A stretch of 64,000 bases of DNA from Euglena gracilis (lineage: Eukaryota > Euglenida > Euglenophyceae > Euglenales), in assembly GCA_039621445.1 (NCBI GenBank), contig CP154956.1:60707178-60771177 (forward strand), written 5' to 3'. The translations under genes and the position numbers were made by a program. This document shows, piece after piece, positions 1 through 13,200 of this stretch; position 1 is the stretch's first letter; every line of letters begins with the position of its first letter. The notes below the pieces were generated by a model. The model saw only the letters and a list, made by a program, of their open reading frames with translations, did no database searches and had not been told where the DNA came from.

Positions 1-280
1 GCCCACGTTGGTCGGGTACCGCAGGCCGAGCAGGGCAACGGCGGCAGCGGAGCGAGCCGGAGGACCACACCGGAGCGAGGGTCTCAACCCCGCTGAGCGG
101 CGTAGAGTGGCGGCTCCTCCAAAGGGTGCCCGCGCCCCCACCTCTCCGACATAGCAGCAGCTCGTGCGGGGAGTCATCCCTGTGCCCGGGGCCACAGTTT
201 GAAAACCGGCTGGAAAGGAATGCAGCATCCAACCTCCAGCCAGGAAAGGAAACGGAGGGGCAGGGCGGGCAGGGCGGCAC

Positions 281-782
281 GCGCGCTTCCGCCACGTGGT
301 GGATGCCGCGCCGCCCCACGACGTGCCGCATCACCTCCGGGCTGACCGCCGCCACCTCATGGGCTGTCGGCATCGCCCCCGGCGGTTGAGGGCCAGAGCA
401 GGGCGACGGGTCACAGGTGGCACGCGTGCAGGTTGTGACAGGGTGAGTAATTACCACGCTGCAGGGTAAAGCTTTAGTAAAGGGTAAAGTTTTAGCAGGG
501 GGGCGGTGTGGCAGGCTGGTGCTTTCTCAAACAGAAGTTTTCCGACAATCAAAAGTTGGCCAAACAAAAGGAGGACCCCTGGCGGCCCGCCCTGCATCAG
601 GCGAGTCGTGGGGGACGTACAGCAGGCGCTTCAGTTCGACGCGGCCCGGGCGGCCCAGCTCAGCGACCAGCCGCCCGTCCAGCACGGCGCTCCCCTGCCG
701 CTGGCGGTACGGCGGGTCCTGCAGCAGCCGCACGAAGTGCCGCACCGTCGGGTGCCGCACGGATGGGGGCAGGCTGATGTCC
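281..782 (-). CDS. Unidentified gene, two internal exons (gene continues off the left edge)
   Basis: Two exons, 782-598 and 393-281, join in frame across a nonconventional intron. Exon one encodes a GC-rich, strongly codon-biased stretch containing SVRHPTVRHFVRLLQDPPYR and VELKRLLYVPHD. Exon two contains AHEVAAVSPEVMRHVVG. Codon use resembles the helicase exons, which makes this a host gene rather than a transposon. The 5' limit at 782 assumes an AG acceptor; another AG lies slightly upstream near 795. The exon ending at 281 is followed by GTGCCG, a normal donor for this window, so at least one more exon lies to the left, probably outside the window. I recognise no domain. It is transcribed in the same direction as the helicase, whose stop is about 1.8 kb upstream, so it could be a separate gene or part of a longer one whose first exons I missed between 800 and 2600. 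Confidence 0.5.
394..597 (-). other. Nonconventional intron (204 bp)
   Basis: Read on the minus strand, the intron starts ATG-CAG-GGCGGG and ends CGCC-CTG-CTCTG. It has no GT...AG borders. CAG sits at +4..+6 and CTG at -8..-6, and CAGGGCG pairs with CGCCCTG (7 bp). Removing it keeps the frame between the two exons of this gene (phase 1). The identification rests on frame and end-pairing only. Confidence 0.55.
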
Positions 783-2438
783 CTTCGCCCACCCCTGCGG
801 CTTAGGCTCGGGGGAAGGGTATACCGCAGAAATGCCTCGGGAGTGTTTCCGCTGCCACGCGGCATTCTGGCAAGTGCGGCGGCCTCGCACGCCCGCGGGC
901 TTGGCAATCGGCTGTCGCAGCGCGGCCGAAGGCACAATGCAACAAACGGATGGCATGCCACCATGGGCAGGTAGCCTCGCAGGCATGCGGCATCGCCACT
1001 ACACCCACCGGCCCACCACCAACCCGTCAACCCTCCGGATTTGACAAACCGGGAGACAGCGGCCTGGCGGTGATGACTCTGGCGACCAGGGCCATCGGGG
1101 CGAACCAGCTCAGCGCCACACGGCGGCTGGGGCCAGGAGGGGACACCGGCCACTTTCTACGAGGAAGCGGGAGCATGCACGCTTTCCGCGGAACGATGGG
1201 GATCTAAGGTGTACCCACGCTGCCACCGAAAGAGACCGTTTTAGTTTTTGATTTAGGGCCTCAGGGAAAAAATAACGGAGGTCCGTGAATGTCGTGATTC
1301 CTCTCAGGCCACATTGCCAGTCCAGAGCAGCCACGTGCCCAAGGTGCCAGCCAGACCAGTCGCACATCATCCGCGACACTCACATCCGGGGCTGGCATTT
1401 AGTGCCTGGGAGGAGGCGAAGGGGAACCCAGTGGTGGCCCAGTGGTGCGGGGAAGGGACTGTGTGTGAAGGGGAAATCGGGGGATGGAGATTCCTTGAAA
1501 TGCTCAAGTGCGGTGTGTAATATTTATGCGGTGGGGAGGTGCCGCGGACGCTCAGCCGAAGCAGAGGCTCGCCGGGGCTCGGCAGAGCCGAAATTCCAAA
1601 ACCTTAAACACAGGAAGGGTTTGGAAGAAAAGGACGACAGGCAAAGGGGCGTTTGGGCAGGGCTCAAGCAATACCTCGTTGCAAAGGGAAAAACTCACAG
1701 TTGGGACTTCATTCCTTCATTTCTTGGTGTCGCGCATCCGTTCACAAATCTCAAATTCCAAAATAAAAATAAAAAGAAACATAGCAAAAATGTGCATATA
1801 ATTTAAAGATCAGGCATAATCATTACTATCACTCATTTTTGGCATAATTTTGCAAAAAAAAAAAATGGAATTTGGAATTTGGAAATTTGGCACACTTTGG
1901 AAACCTTGAGTAGGAAGTAAATCCGTGATGAAATCCAGGGCTGGAAGAGAGCTACTTCCTGGCTTGGCGCTCCAGGATTGAATTTTCTGCCACAGCAAAA
2001 GTAATTAATAGCGCCCCAAAAATAAGACCACCCCTGAGCCGACTGCGTAAAAAACCAAAACTGAATATCCAAAAAAAATATGTAGCACCCCCTCACGCCC
2101 TCACGGTACAAAACGCCAGGGACAGTGAAAAACTGCCCTGGAAATTTGGTAAAAAGCCAATTTCAGGCATGAAAACGATGTATTTTGGTATTTCCAAAAA
2201 AATTGTGTGGAACCTCAAATGATACCAATTCAAATTCACACCTCAAATGAGAAAAATGATGAGTTTGGGAGTCTAGGTCGCACAAGAAAATATCCTGAAA
2301 TAACACCCCCCAAAATAATCCTCCCCCGGTTTCCAGCACTAAAAAAAAAACCTCCCAGGCCTTATTTCGCGGGGGGGGGGGGGTTGGTGGCATTGCTCAG
2401 AACCCACCCATCGCACACCCCCCACTTGCCCTCTCCCT

Positions 2439-2473
<35 letters not shown>

Positions 2474-2619
2474 AGAAACACCGTCGTCCCCTGGCAAACT
2501 GTGGATCGATCCCGGCCGTATGTGACCCAGCCACGCTGCTGCGCTCGTTTGGAAGCGGGGGGACGGTGGGGTTGGCCGCCGGGGTTGGCGGTGTGGGCCG
2601 CCCAGGGCTGGCCGGCCCC
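783..2619. other. Intergenic, no gene recognised
   Basis: AT-rich homopolymer stretches around 1740-2240 and GC-rich unique-looking sequence at 800-1500. Several open frames exist but none shows a family motif or codon bias on one clear strand. A CA dinucleotide run lies at 2442-2469. Confidence 0.4.
2442..2469. repeat. (CA)n microsatellite
   Basis: About 14 CA units, just 3' of the helicase stop codon (the gene runs on the minus strand). Confidence 0.95.
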
Positions 2620-5600
2620 TCAGCGGAGGGCCTGGCGGGCGACCGCCTCGCTGTGGACGAGGCCCAGGGCCTGCAGCATCCGAAGCATAAGCCCTGCGGA
2701 GGGGACGGGGGGTGGGCAGGCGGCGGGTCCGAAGGCAGGGACTGGGGCATAACAGTGGCGGACCAACAGCCATCGTTCAGCGGTACAGGGGGGGGATGAC
2801 ATTCATGCAGGAAGACGACAGGGGGGGGGGGGCTCTGATTCACGACCACGCACAGCTTAGCTTTCCAGGGTGTCAAACCTGTTGAGACTCCGGTAATCGC
2901 ATAGGGCTTCCGCCATTTACGCCATGTCGACTGTGTGTGCCACAGTTCAGGGAGAAAACCATTGGGAAGGTTTTATTGCAGCCCTGGAACCTTTAGAATA
3001 CGCAGGGCTGAAAAAAGCAGGTATCAATGAAGAGAGGGCTCCCAACACTGCTGGAACGCACCGAGAGACCCTTCGGTGTCCTGGCTGAGGGTGCTGGCGT
3101 TGCCCACCATGATCAGTGCACTCTTTGCCCTACAGCGACCGGTGGAGGCTGGGTTCAGGTCTCCCAAAAAAATCTTCGAAAATCTGCCTTGGGTGCTCGC
3201 CACCACAAAAGATTTCGTCACGGCAGGTAGGGTTAAAATCTACTGAATTCTGAGAAAGCTTTTTGAGATTTCTGGGATGGCAGGGATTGCAAGCAATACC
3301 AAAATATGTATCAGATATGTGCCAATGTTTCAAACTTTGAGCCACACAGTCAGGGCAAATTGAGAGTGTTGATGATAAATCTAGCAGACCTCGTGATCGC
3401 GACGTTCAGACGACGAAAATCCTGCAAGAACCCAACTGCGATGGAAAGGGAAGAAGCAACACCAACAACAACAACAACAAACACACACCACAAAGTTCAA
3501 AGTCAAGCGCAGCTGCATTCACATCAAAATTATTGATCATTTTAAGCCGCCAACCAAGAGGAGGCGGTGGGACCCGGACAGGCAGCGCAGCGCACCCGTG
3601 CCGCCACAGCGGACGAACGACAGCACCACCACCTGCTTCTCGCTGCCCTGGAAGCCGTCCACCGTGGCAACCTTGAGCCCTGGCAGCCCGGGCAGATGTG
3701 CCCTGTGAGGGACAAATACCTCCATATCCCTGACGTTCAGAAAATCCGCCATCTGATACCACCCCAGCACTGACAACAACCCGTCGGAAACTTCCAACAA
3801 CTGAAAAGGTGTGGCGGAAACTAAGTATAACAGAAAAACGAAAGGAAAAAAGACATAAAATGTGAGAAATATATCACAAATATATCAAAAAATAAAAAAT
3901 CAGAACGGCACAGAGGTGGCCTCGCGTGGGATCCAAGCTCTTTGTTGGGCTGGTGCGATTATTATATGTTTGCCTTTGGCAATTTGTTCTGGGGGAAAAA
4001 GGGGGCAAGTTGAGGGGATCAAGAGAACATTGCAGTGGCCAGGCTGAATTTGAACAACCCTGCGGGGGTCTCGGAGTGCCGTGTCTGCCTACAGGCAGAA
4101 GTTCAGGCCGCATCCCACCCGGGGGGGGGGGGTGCTATTTACCCAAAATGACCTTTCAGGCCTTCTGACGCCTTCGCCCCAGTGGCATTGACCCCCCGGG
4201 TAGGAAACCCCCATGGGGGGGGGGGGTATCACTTTCCGAAAGAACCAGTCAGTCACTTTCCGAAAAATCAGTCAGTTGGTCAGCAATGATATGGCCGGGA
4301 CTCCAAGGCACCCAGGCACCCAGGGGTGGTCGGGCATATGGCCAAAAGTGCCTCGGCACTGGTCCAAGGCGCTTCGGGGCACTCTGGCCAAAAATGGCCT
4401 ATGGATTTTGAGCGAAACCATAAAAAATTGCTGGCGCCTTCGGGGTGGCCACTTTCAGATGCGGGGGGGGTCAAGAACCAAAAACCAGTCAGTCACTCCG
4501 AAAACCCAGCCAACACCGGGAAGGGGGGGGGGGCACACCTTAAGCAAATGTATGGCCCAGGGCAGTCCTTGACAACAAAAAAACTTCCCGTCCCAGCACA
4601 TTCAATGAAAAATCTATCAGAAAAATGGTCAAAAAATGGCCATATTTTGGCGAAACCGGGTCGATTTCGGGGAAAAGTAATTTCTGGCATCTTTGCACCA
4701 TTGTCCAATGACCGAAAACGTCAAAAAAAAATGCTTTTTGTTGACTTTTTTTTTTATTTTTGACCCTGTTCGATCCCCGCATCGGCCGTTGACTGTCCCT
4801 TAGACCTCAGGGCGGTCCTCAAGGGGCGGTCCTCAAGGGGCGGTCCTTAAAGGAAATAAACACTTCCCGTCCCTTATGGGCCACCCCAGGCAGGCCCGAC
4901 AGTCAGTCACTGACAGTCTTCCCTTTTAACACTCTAGTCAGCCCAGGTTGGACCTGGTCACATAGGCCTCGTCCCCTAGGGTGGGGTTGGCCAAACCTCA
5001 AAAGGCAGACGTCACCAGGTGGGCTGACTTTCAAAGTCAGCCCACCTGGTGACGTCTGCCTTTTGGAGCTTTTATTTCTAAGCGTATCCCCCTTCCTTCT
5101 ACGTGCTTAATGCAAACACTACCGCACACCAGACGCCAACACACCGCAAGAGACCAACTTGGCCACTGTAGAACGTCAACACCCCTGAGGCACCGGGAGG
5201 ATGAACTATCACACTGGGGATGGGGATGGCGCAAACAGGGAATGAGACCTTGGCTGCCACATCAAGGGATGCCGCACGTAATGAATAGACTTTTTAAGAA
5301 AGTACGCAGCACTTCCTTATTCAATCTTCAAAAAACCACTCATTTGCAGGAGGGGCGCCACCACCACGGGCCACGGGTGGAAAGGCGACACAAAAAATGC
5401 AAAACAAATAATGCAGATTAAAATATTATTATAAAAAAAATAATTTGCCTGCAAATTCCTTCAGGAGCTCCCCGGGATGCACACTTTTCTGGCCGTGAAA
5501 AAAAAAGTACCTCGTCTGGGAACATTTTTCATTCTGCAACATCATACATCATGCAACACAGTGCATGTTTCGCACTTTTTTTTTGTTATTCGGGGAGTCT

Positions 5601-7192
5601 GGTGTTCCAAAAATGTCAAAAAACATGGTTTCTGTTTGATGTTTCCAAAAATATTGGCCAAAAAGCTCAAAAAATGTGACAAAAACTTGACCAGAATTTT
5701 GATCTGAGGGAAAAATGGTTCCGGAAATCCGGAAATTTTTATGTTTTTCCATCGGAAGTGCAAGAATCACCGGGGGAAAGGAAAACAAAAAGAACAACAG
5801 AAAAGACACAAAAAAACGCAAAAACAACTCAAGGAAAATGAAAATTTGCCAAATCAAAAAGCACTAAAAGCAAATGAACACATTTTTGTCCCCTCCCCTT
5901 CACCAACCACCTCCAAAGTCCAAATGTGGAATGGTCCCAACAAGTCAGCACCAGAAAAGCAGAGGAAGAGGCACACCGATCTCTGCTGCAGGCACATCAC
6001 AGCCCCGCACCAAATGGCGGACGATGGCGGCGACCAGGGCGGCCTCCCCCTGGTTCTGGAAACTGAGGGGCAACGGACAGGTCCACTGGCCCTTCTGCGC
6101 ACCAAACTTCGATGCTAATTCTAAATGCACACAGTCAGGAAATGCAGCGCAACGGTACCCCATTCGACGCCGCCGTGGGGCAAACAGCAACACTGCAGCG
6201 ACACACACAGGACGAGGGACACGCCTGCGGCCCACCACCTCCTCTGCGGCCGCCGCCACGTCCAGGAAGGCCAGCGGCCCGAGCGCCGGCGCGTGGGCGT
6301 ACCAGTCGCAGTGGCGGTGGCCACCCTGCACGCTGGCGGCGTCCTCCAACGCCCCGCCGTAGAAGAGGGAGTTTGGCAGCTGCGTGATGTGCGGGTGCAT
6401 CCGGCGCCAGGGGCCAGCTGGCCTCGGTGTTGTCTGCGGCTGTGCGTGGGCGCCCGATGGTGTGGGCGGTGTGGATGCAATTGTGGGTCTGCCCACCCAT
6501 CTTACCGCTCGCCTGTACACCTGTTTGCCCATCCACCTTTGCCTGCACCCGGGCCCCCACTTGAATGTGCCAACACAACTCCGGTGACTCTGCCCAACGG
6601 CCCCCTGGGGGGTACTGCACCGTCAGCAAGACGCTCGGGTGGCCGCACGCCATGAGCCGCTCCATGAGGCTGCGGGCGAACCCGCCCCGGACGGCGGCGC
6701 GGGCCAGGACGGTGGCCGGCAGCTGCTGCGGGTCCCCCACCAGCAGGCAGCGGCGGGGCTGGGCGGCCGCGATGCCTGGGGCCGGCACAGCAACAAGTTG
6801 GAAGCGCTGTGGCGGGCTGCCCACTGCGCCTGTGTGGCAACATGGCGCCGAAGGCACCGGGATTTTTTTGGGTCTTTGACCAAAATCCTTTGATGGTCAG
6901 CCATTTTTCTCCCGAGTGGCCAGAGTGACCCCCGCGGGGGGGATAGAAGACTGGTTTTCAAAAAGCGACTGACTGGTTCTTTTGAAAGTGGAAAGTGAGC
7001 CCCCGGGGGGTCAGTGAGAGCAATGGTATGGTCGTGTTTGCTAGCACATCGCCACTTTTGGTCATTTCTGTTGTCAGCCGAGCGAGAGAGTGGTTCGTCA
7101 ACCCCAACCACAACCCAACCATCCACCCACCCACCCACCCACCCACCCACCCACCCCACACCCACACAACCACCCACCCACCCCCCCCCCCC

Positions 7193-7240
<48 letters not shown>

Positions 7241-10200
7241 CACGTGCACATTCAGGCATACATGCATGCACGCACGCGCGCGCGCGTTCGCTCGCGCGAT
7301 GAACTTACGCAAATGCGCAGATGCACACACACGCGCACATAACACACGCACATGCACACACAAACAGACACACACACACACACAATGCACACAAACACCC
7401 ACAGATACACACCGACCAGCACCTCTGGCTCCACGCACTGTGCCGCCTCGTCCACCACCAGCGTCGCCGCCCGCAGCGCCTCCCGCAGGGCGGGCCGGCC
7501 TGCCACGGCCAGCGTGCAGCACACCACCGTCGCCGTGCCCAGCACCTCCGCCTCCGCCGCCTGCCGCCCCGCCACATCGGCCAGCGCAGCCTGCAGCGCG
7601 CTGCATCGGGCCGCGGGCGACGCCCCCGCCGCACCGCGCTGCGCGGCGGAGAACTGCGGGGCCCTGGGGTGCGTCGGACGTTGTGGCAATTCCTTGGCAG
7701 ACACCCACCCCACTGTCTCACAGCTCAAACCACCGCTCTCACCACCAGTTCCCTCCAAAACGAAGACCTGTATTTTCAAGCAAAGTGTCGGGTTATTTGG
7801 GGGCGTGGGGTTTTCAGAAAACAATTTTTGGGGATTTTCAAAAAGTTGAGTTGTGTTTCATTTTATTTAAAAAAATGAGCATTTTACAGCTTCATTCCAA
7901 AAAAAATCAGTTTCTTTTCTAAAACTAAAGCTGTTGCAGGTGCTCTGGTTCTTTGCCATCCCAGTCGTTTGACTTTGGGAGAAGATATAATGCGGGGCAG
8001 CCCAGGGGCGGGACACACAGGCACCTGCGCCGGATCTCATCCCACACATGGTCAACAGTCGCCGCATCGCCAGCCAGGCACTTCGCGCACCGCACCTCCC
8101 ACCAGTGGTGTAGGGAGAGGGCCAGCAATGCAGGGGGCGCAGCGGCCTCCAACTCCTGTGACAGTCACCCACAAACAGTCTCCTCGGAACGTTGTTTAGC
8201 ACTCAAGGAGGGGTCCGGCTCAGATGCAAGAAAAAAGGAGGCTGGCAAAGAAGGGTGCTGGCTGACTCCCACTGCCCCCCCCCAACAGGCTTAGGCGGCG
8301 CGAATTGCCCAACTGATTTTTGCGTTTTTCGACGTTTTTTGGCTGTTTTGAAACCCCCCCTAAAAGGGCACAAAATTTTAGGTTGAGAGGGGTGTGTGGC
8401 AGCTTTGAACTAAAATTTTTTGAAAGTGGTTTTGCGCGGTATTCCGCTTAAACGATTTACCATTGTGTGTGATTTGTGTGAGTTGGGGGTGTACTGGAAA
8501 TGTTTGAAATGGCTGGAAAAACACCGACTTTGAATGGGTGTGACACGGGGCTGTGTCTTCATGGTTTACGTTAATAACGGTATTTGAGAAACAAATGAAT
8601 ATTGCAAGCGTGTGCGGATAACCACGTAAAACGAAACAAGAGGTGACAGAGAAACAGAGCTAAATGTTTAGGCGGATATCCGCACAGAATAAACGTGTAT
8701 GTGGATTACCGCCTAAAAGTGAAAACAAAAAATGTTACGCGGATTACCGCGTACAAAAACACAAACAGTTGATGATGGGTAGGAGGCATGGGGGGGGGGG
8801 GGGCATACCAGCTGTGAGGTCAGAGAAGTCAGGCGGAAAACCGCCTGACCGGGTTAAGGGTGGGCAGAAAAAGCAAAGCATTTGTGGACGATGGGGGTGG
8901 GGTGGCAGATGGAAACCACCCTAGAAACGAACTCTGCTGGTTTGTTGGCAAAGTTTTGCAACCCTACTTGTGACACCAGTCACAGGGGTGAATCTTTGCG
9001 GAGTACACTGACGACAGACTTTGTTGCCAGGTCACCAGGCAGTTTGCAACTGAATGGTGTCTGGCATGTTGTGGTGAGTTTGAGGGGTGGAGGTTTATGG
9101 AAACCAGGGAGAGGAGATTGCACCAGCAGGGTTTGACCAAAGGAGGAGAGACGGGCAGCCTTTAAACTTGGGCACTCAGAGCAGGGGTGGTTTCCAAAAA
9201 GACCGGACACACTTGTGCTGAGAGTGGTTACATGGATGGAAGCCAGATGCATCGGGTCAAACATCGACCCGGAATTGGTTGAGAACGGCCGCCTTCTGGT
9301 TTACCCCCCTCCCACGCGGCTTCTGACGGTTGAGACCACCCTTGCCTCCTCTGGAGGCATGTTGCCGGACCCGAAGGAGGAAGAGTCAGAAAAAAAGAGG
9401 TGGTTTGGGCATTCTGTCTGAATTTCAGCAAAAACTGCAGCTTTTCAAAGGAAAAATGCTGTAAAACTCTTTCAAAACACAATTAAAAAGACCTTGAATT
9501 TTTCAGAACTTGGAGGACTCCTTCCCAAAAGCCTACAAAATTTTTTGATTGCTGTCACCAGCTGCTGAAACAGGCGTTTCTCCGTCCGTATCTTGAATCA
9601 CTTCTTCGTCAGCCTTCCCCGAACCCTGATTTTGGACCACAAACACCGTTGGGTTCCAGGAGGAGGGCTCTGGGAGGCGCTTTTGTTCCTACTGAGAAAT
9701 CAACCTCAGGTTTTTGGCTGTTTTTCGGGACAGTAACAAAATATCACCTCCACCGCAGCTCACCCGGCCTGGCAACTGACACGTGCGTTCCACTGCTGTC
9801 CCTGCAACCACCCCTTCACCACTAGCCAGAGGGAACATTACCGCCTCCTCATTGCAGAGGAGGGTGTACACTTCCTGCTCAAATGCCAGGCGGGTTTCCG
9901 CATGCTCGGGTGCTTGCTGTCCCGCCGCAGCAGCCACAGCTCCCTTTCAACCTGTCTCACCCAACTTTCAAAAACGAGGTCGCCACACGTCACCGCTGAC
10001 ACCTATCTCTTCATCACAAAAACAAGTTTTGCGCGGTTTACCGCAAAACATCCCTTTCCAGAAATTATAGCATCTTTTGGGCAGTGTTGTGTGTTCACCT
10101 CCCCCATCACTGGACCTCGGGACTCACGAGAGGTCCAAAAATGCGCGGGTTGCTTAGGCGGTTGCCTCTTCCTCACCTGCAACACCGTATCACCCCCCCC

Positions 10201-13200
10201 CTCCACAAACAACCGGGGCTCCGGAGGCCAGGTGTTCTCCCAATGTTTTCTGTTTTACAAATTTTCAGGGCGTTCCAGGGGGGTGTTTTCCAAAAAAAAC
10301 CCTAAAACGACCATAAATTTCAAAATCGCCACTTTGTCAAAACGCTCAAAATGGACCCAAAACCACCCAAAATTTTGTGCTGGTGCCACCCTCTCAAAAT
10401 TTTGGGCACAAAACGGTGGGGTATGGTACACGGAAACCCGCGCACCCCAAACGCCGAAAAAAACGGCAAAAAAAAATGGGCAATTTGCGCCGCCTAAGAC
10501 AGGGGCTGGAGGCAAAAAAAAAATGCTATTTGCGAAAAAAGGCTCAAAAATCAGCAAGTTATGCATCAAACTGATGACGATACTTTCAGCCAGGGCGGTC
10601 CTTAAGGAAATAAAAAAAAAAATTGGCTGTCCCAGCACATTCAATGCAAAATCTGCAGGAAAAATGGGCAAGGAAATTTGGGGTCTTTTTGGCAAAAACA
10701 GGTCAACATTGGGGAAAGAATTGATTCCTCTCATCCTTGGATCATCGCCCATCCACCCAAAACGTCAAAAATGTGTTTTTCGAATTTTTGATTTTCGACC
10801 CTGTTCAAGCCCCAGTCCAGCCCTTGGCCAGCCCTTTGGCCCAAAGGGGGGGGGGTTCTCAAGGGGAAAAAAACTTTCCCGTCCCTTGAGGACTGCCCTG
10901 TTTAGAGGTGTTTGATGCTGGAATTGACCAAAAATTTGAATAGTCATCACATGGGGATGTGTGCCCATGGTTTCTGCTTCTGACGGCATTTGAGAAATGA
11001 ATGAATACTCCAAAATGTATGGACGCATGCTGAAACAGGAGCTGACACAAAACGTTATTGTTCATTAATGCACCAGAATAGGTTGCCTACGGTGCTTATC
11101 CGCAGTTGGAGGGCGAACGTCTCATCCGTTTTATCTGCAGTTTTCCGTAGCTATCCGCAGTTGTCCAAATTATTTGTAGTTGCAAAGTGCTTGTGTTGAC
11201 TGGGTCAACCATCCAAAAAAGGCTCAAATACAAAAGAAAGACAGATTAATCCAATACACATCCAATGCATCCAATACACGTGGATGCAATACACATGTTG
11301 ATACACACTCATGTGTGAGACCCCTCCCCTCCCCCTTAATCAAAAATCCTAAGTCTTCGCCCACGCTCTTTCAAAGGAATGGCTCCTCTCAAGAAGCGGC
11401 CCCAACACAGCTGCCCAAAATGAGCGGCCATGTTGGGTTTTTGTGTGATTTGCAAATGGAGAATTGGGGGGGGGGCACATGGCGTAAGGGGGGGGGGGGG
11501 GCACACATGGGGTAAGGGTAACATCTTTTCTCTCCGCCTTCAGAAAAATTAAGTTAATACGGTCGTGCACTGCACACATACGCAGTGTGCAGCCAGAGCA
11601 CGTGTGCGCAATGGCCATATCCGTTGCACACATAACTGTTCCAGTTCCCTACAGCACCGCTCCGGACAGAAGGGGCTTCAAAAAGAGTGCAAAATTTCGC
11701 ACATGTGCAATAGAAAATTGAAAACCTTAAATGCGTTAGGACGCCCAAGTTCCAGACTGCTGGGTGCCTTTTCTTCACCTGTCACACCTGGGCATCCCCC
11801 CCCCAGAGGTGGGGACAGCAAAAATTTAGCTCCGGGGCGTTTTTGGAGGGCAGATGCCCACAGTAATTGTGAGCGGCGGCTTCCGAAGGGCTTGCTTCCG
11901 CTCCTTTTCCTTCCTCCGCTCGGCATCTTGTTGGTTGCACGCATCCCTTTAAAGACAAAAAATAGGGGCTTTTCTGTGTATTGGGGGGGAGGGGGCGGTC
12001 CTTAAGGGGGCGGTCCTTGACTAAAAAAAAAGAAAAAATAAACATCCCGTCCCTTACGGTCCACCCTGCTTTCAGCGGCGGCTCAGTGGTGGTGCAGGAG
12101 TCAGCGGGTGGGTTCGAGGCAGCACTTCAGGGCACAGCCACACGTCGTCGGCGCTGACAAGGACGGTGGGGACGTCGGGGTGGGCGGCGGAGAAGCGCAG
12201 GCACAGCTCCTGGACCGCCTTGTTGGACGGGGCGCAGACCAGGACGCGGCCCCGCCCCCGTCGGCAGTGCTCCGCCAGGAAGCCTGCGGCCGGGAGGGGG
12301 AAGGGGGATGGTGGGGACGAACCCCCCGCGTAGACGGCTGGACCTGCCCAGCACGTGCACACAGCCATCAACCGCAATCATTTGGATGCGTTCTCCTTCA
12401 GGGTTCCAAACCAGGGTGGGGGCTGGCGGGGGTGCAAAGCGACGCCGCTCCCCTGAGTACAGCACAGAAAAATCAGGATCTGGACCAGCAGTCTTTATTG
12501 AAGCTCGACCCCCTCCCAGGGGTCCAAGGTCTGACTCACCCACCCACCGACCCACCCGACCCTGAAGAACAAAAAAAGGCTTCTGATACTGGTGTGTTGT
12601 ATAGAGCGACGGCCATGTGCTGGGGGGACAACAGTGCACGGCATTGCCCATTATTTTATGCTGCCATTCATTTGCACGCCCACGCCACCCCATCCTTTGC
12701 AGAGAACCATCCACTTTTGCGGTTTTATCTTTGTAGATCTGCTCTCCTGCAAAAGACGACAGTTTGACGGCACGAGGTGCCTGTAGGAGAATCAGACAAG
12801 GCTGTTTTGCCACAAGCATCTTATTTGTTTTAAAGGAGTGAGTCTTTCCTTTTCCTTCTGGCTGTATCTCCAAAAAAACCTGAACATCCAAATAATAATT
12901 AAAATAATAAGATATAATAACAAAATGATAACCCTTCAAATACAAAGCCATCCCAAAAGTCTTCCCCGTGCAGGTTGCAAAGGCCTTCACCCACAAGTTT
13001 TTGTCCGAAGAACTGTTCACATGTTGGCCCCTGCCTCCCCAGACTGGGTTGACCCCGGACTCCCCAGACGGGTTGATGAGTGATGGCCGGACTGGAGCAG
13101 GCCAGACACCAATGCAGGAGCATTGGTGTTCCTGGGCATTCAGGGGTGCAGGTGGGCACCGCCACATCGTCGGGATCCACAGGAGCGGTGCGGGGGGGGT

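Noticed and set aside
1110-1379. Minus-strand frame as an upstream exon of the left-edge gene
   Set aside because: No acceptor/donor pair with matching phase, and codon use unlike the neighbouring exons.
6623-7708. A 361-codon minus-strand open frame
   Set aside because: Produced by GT/CA microsatellites and GC-rich exons in a wrong frame; the true frame there gives VVDEAAQ and LLVGDPQQLPATV.
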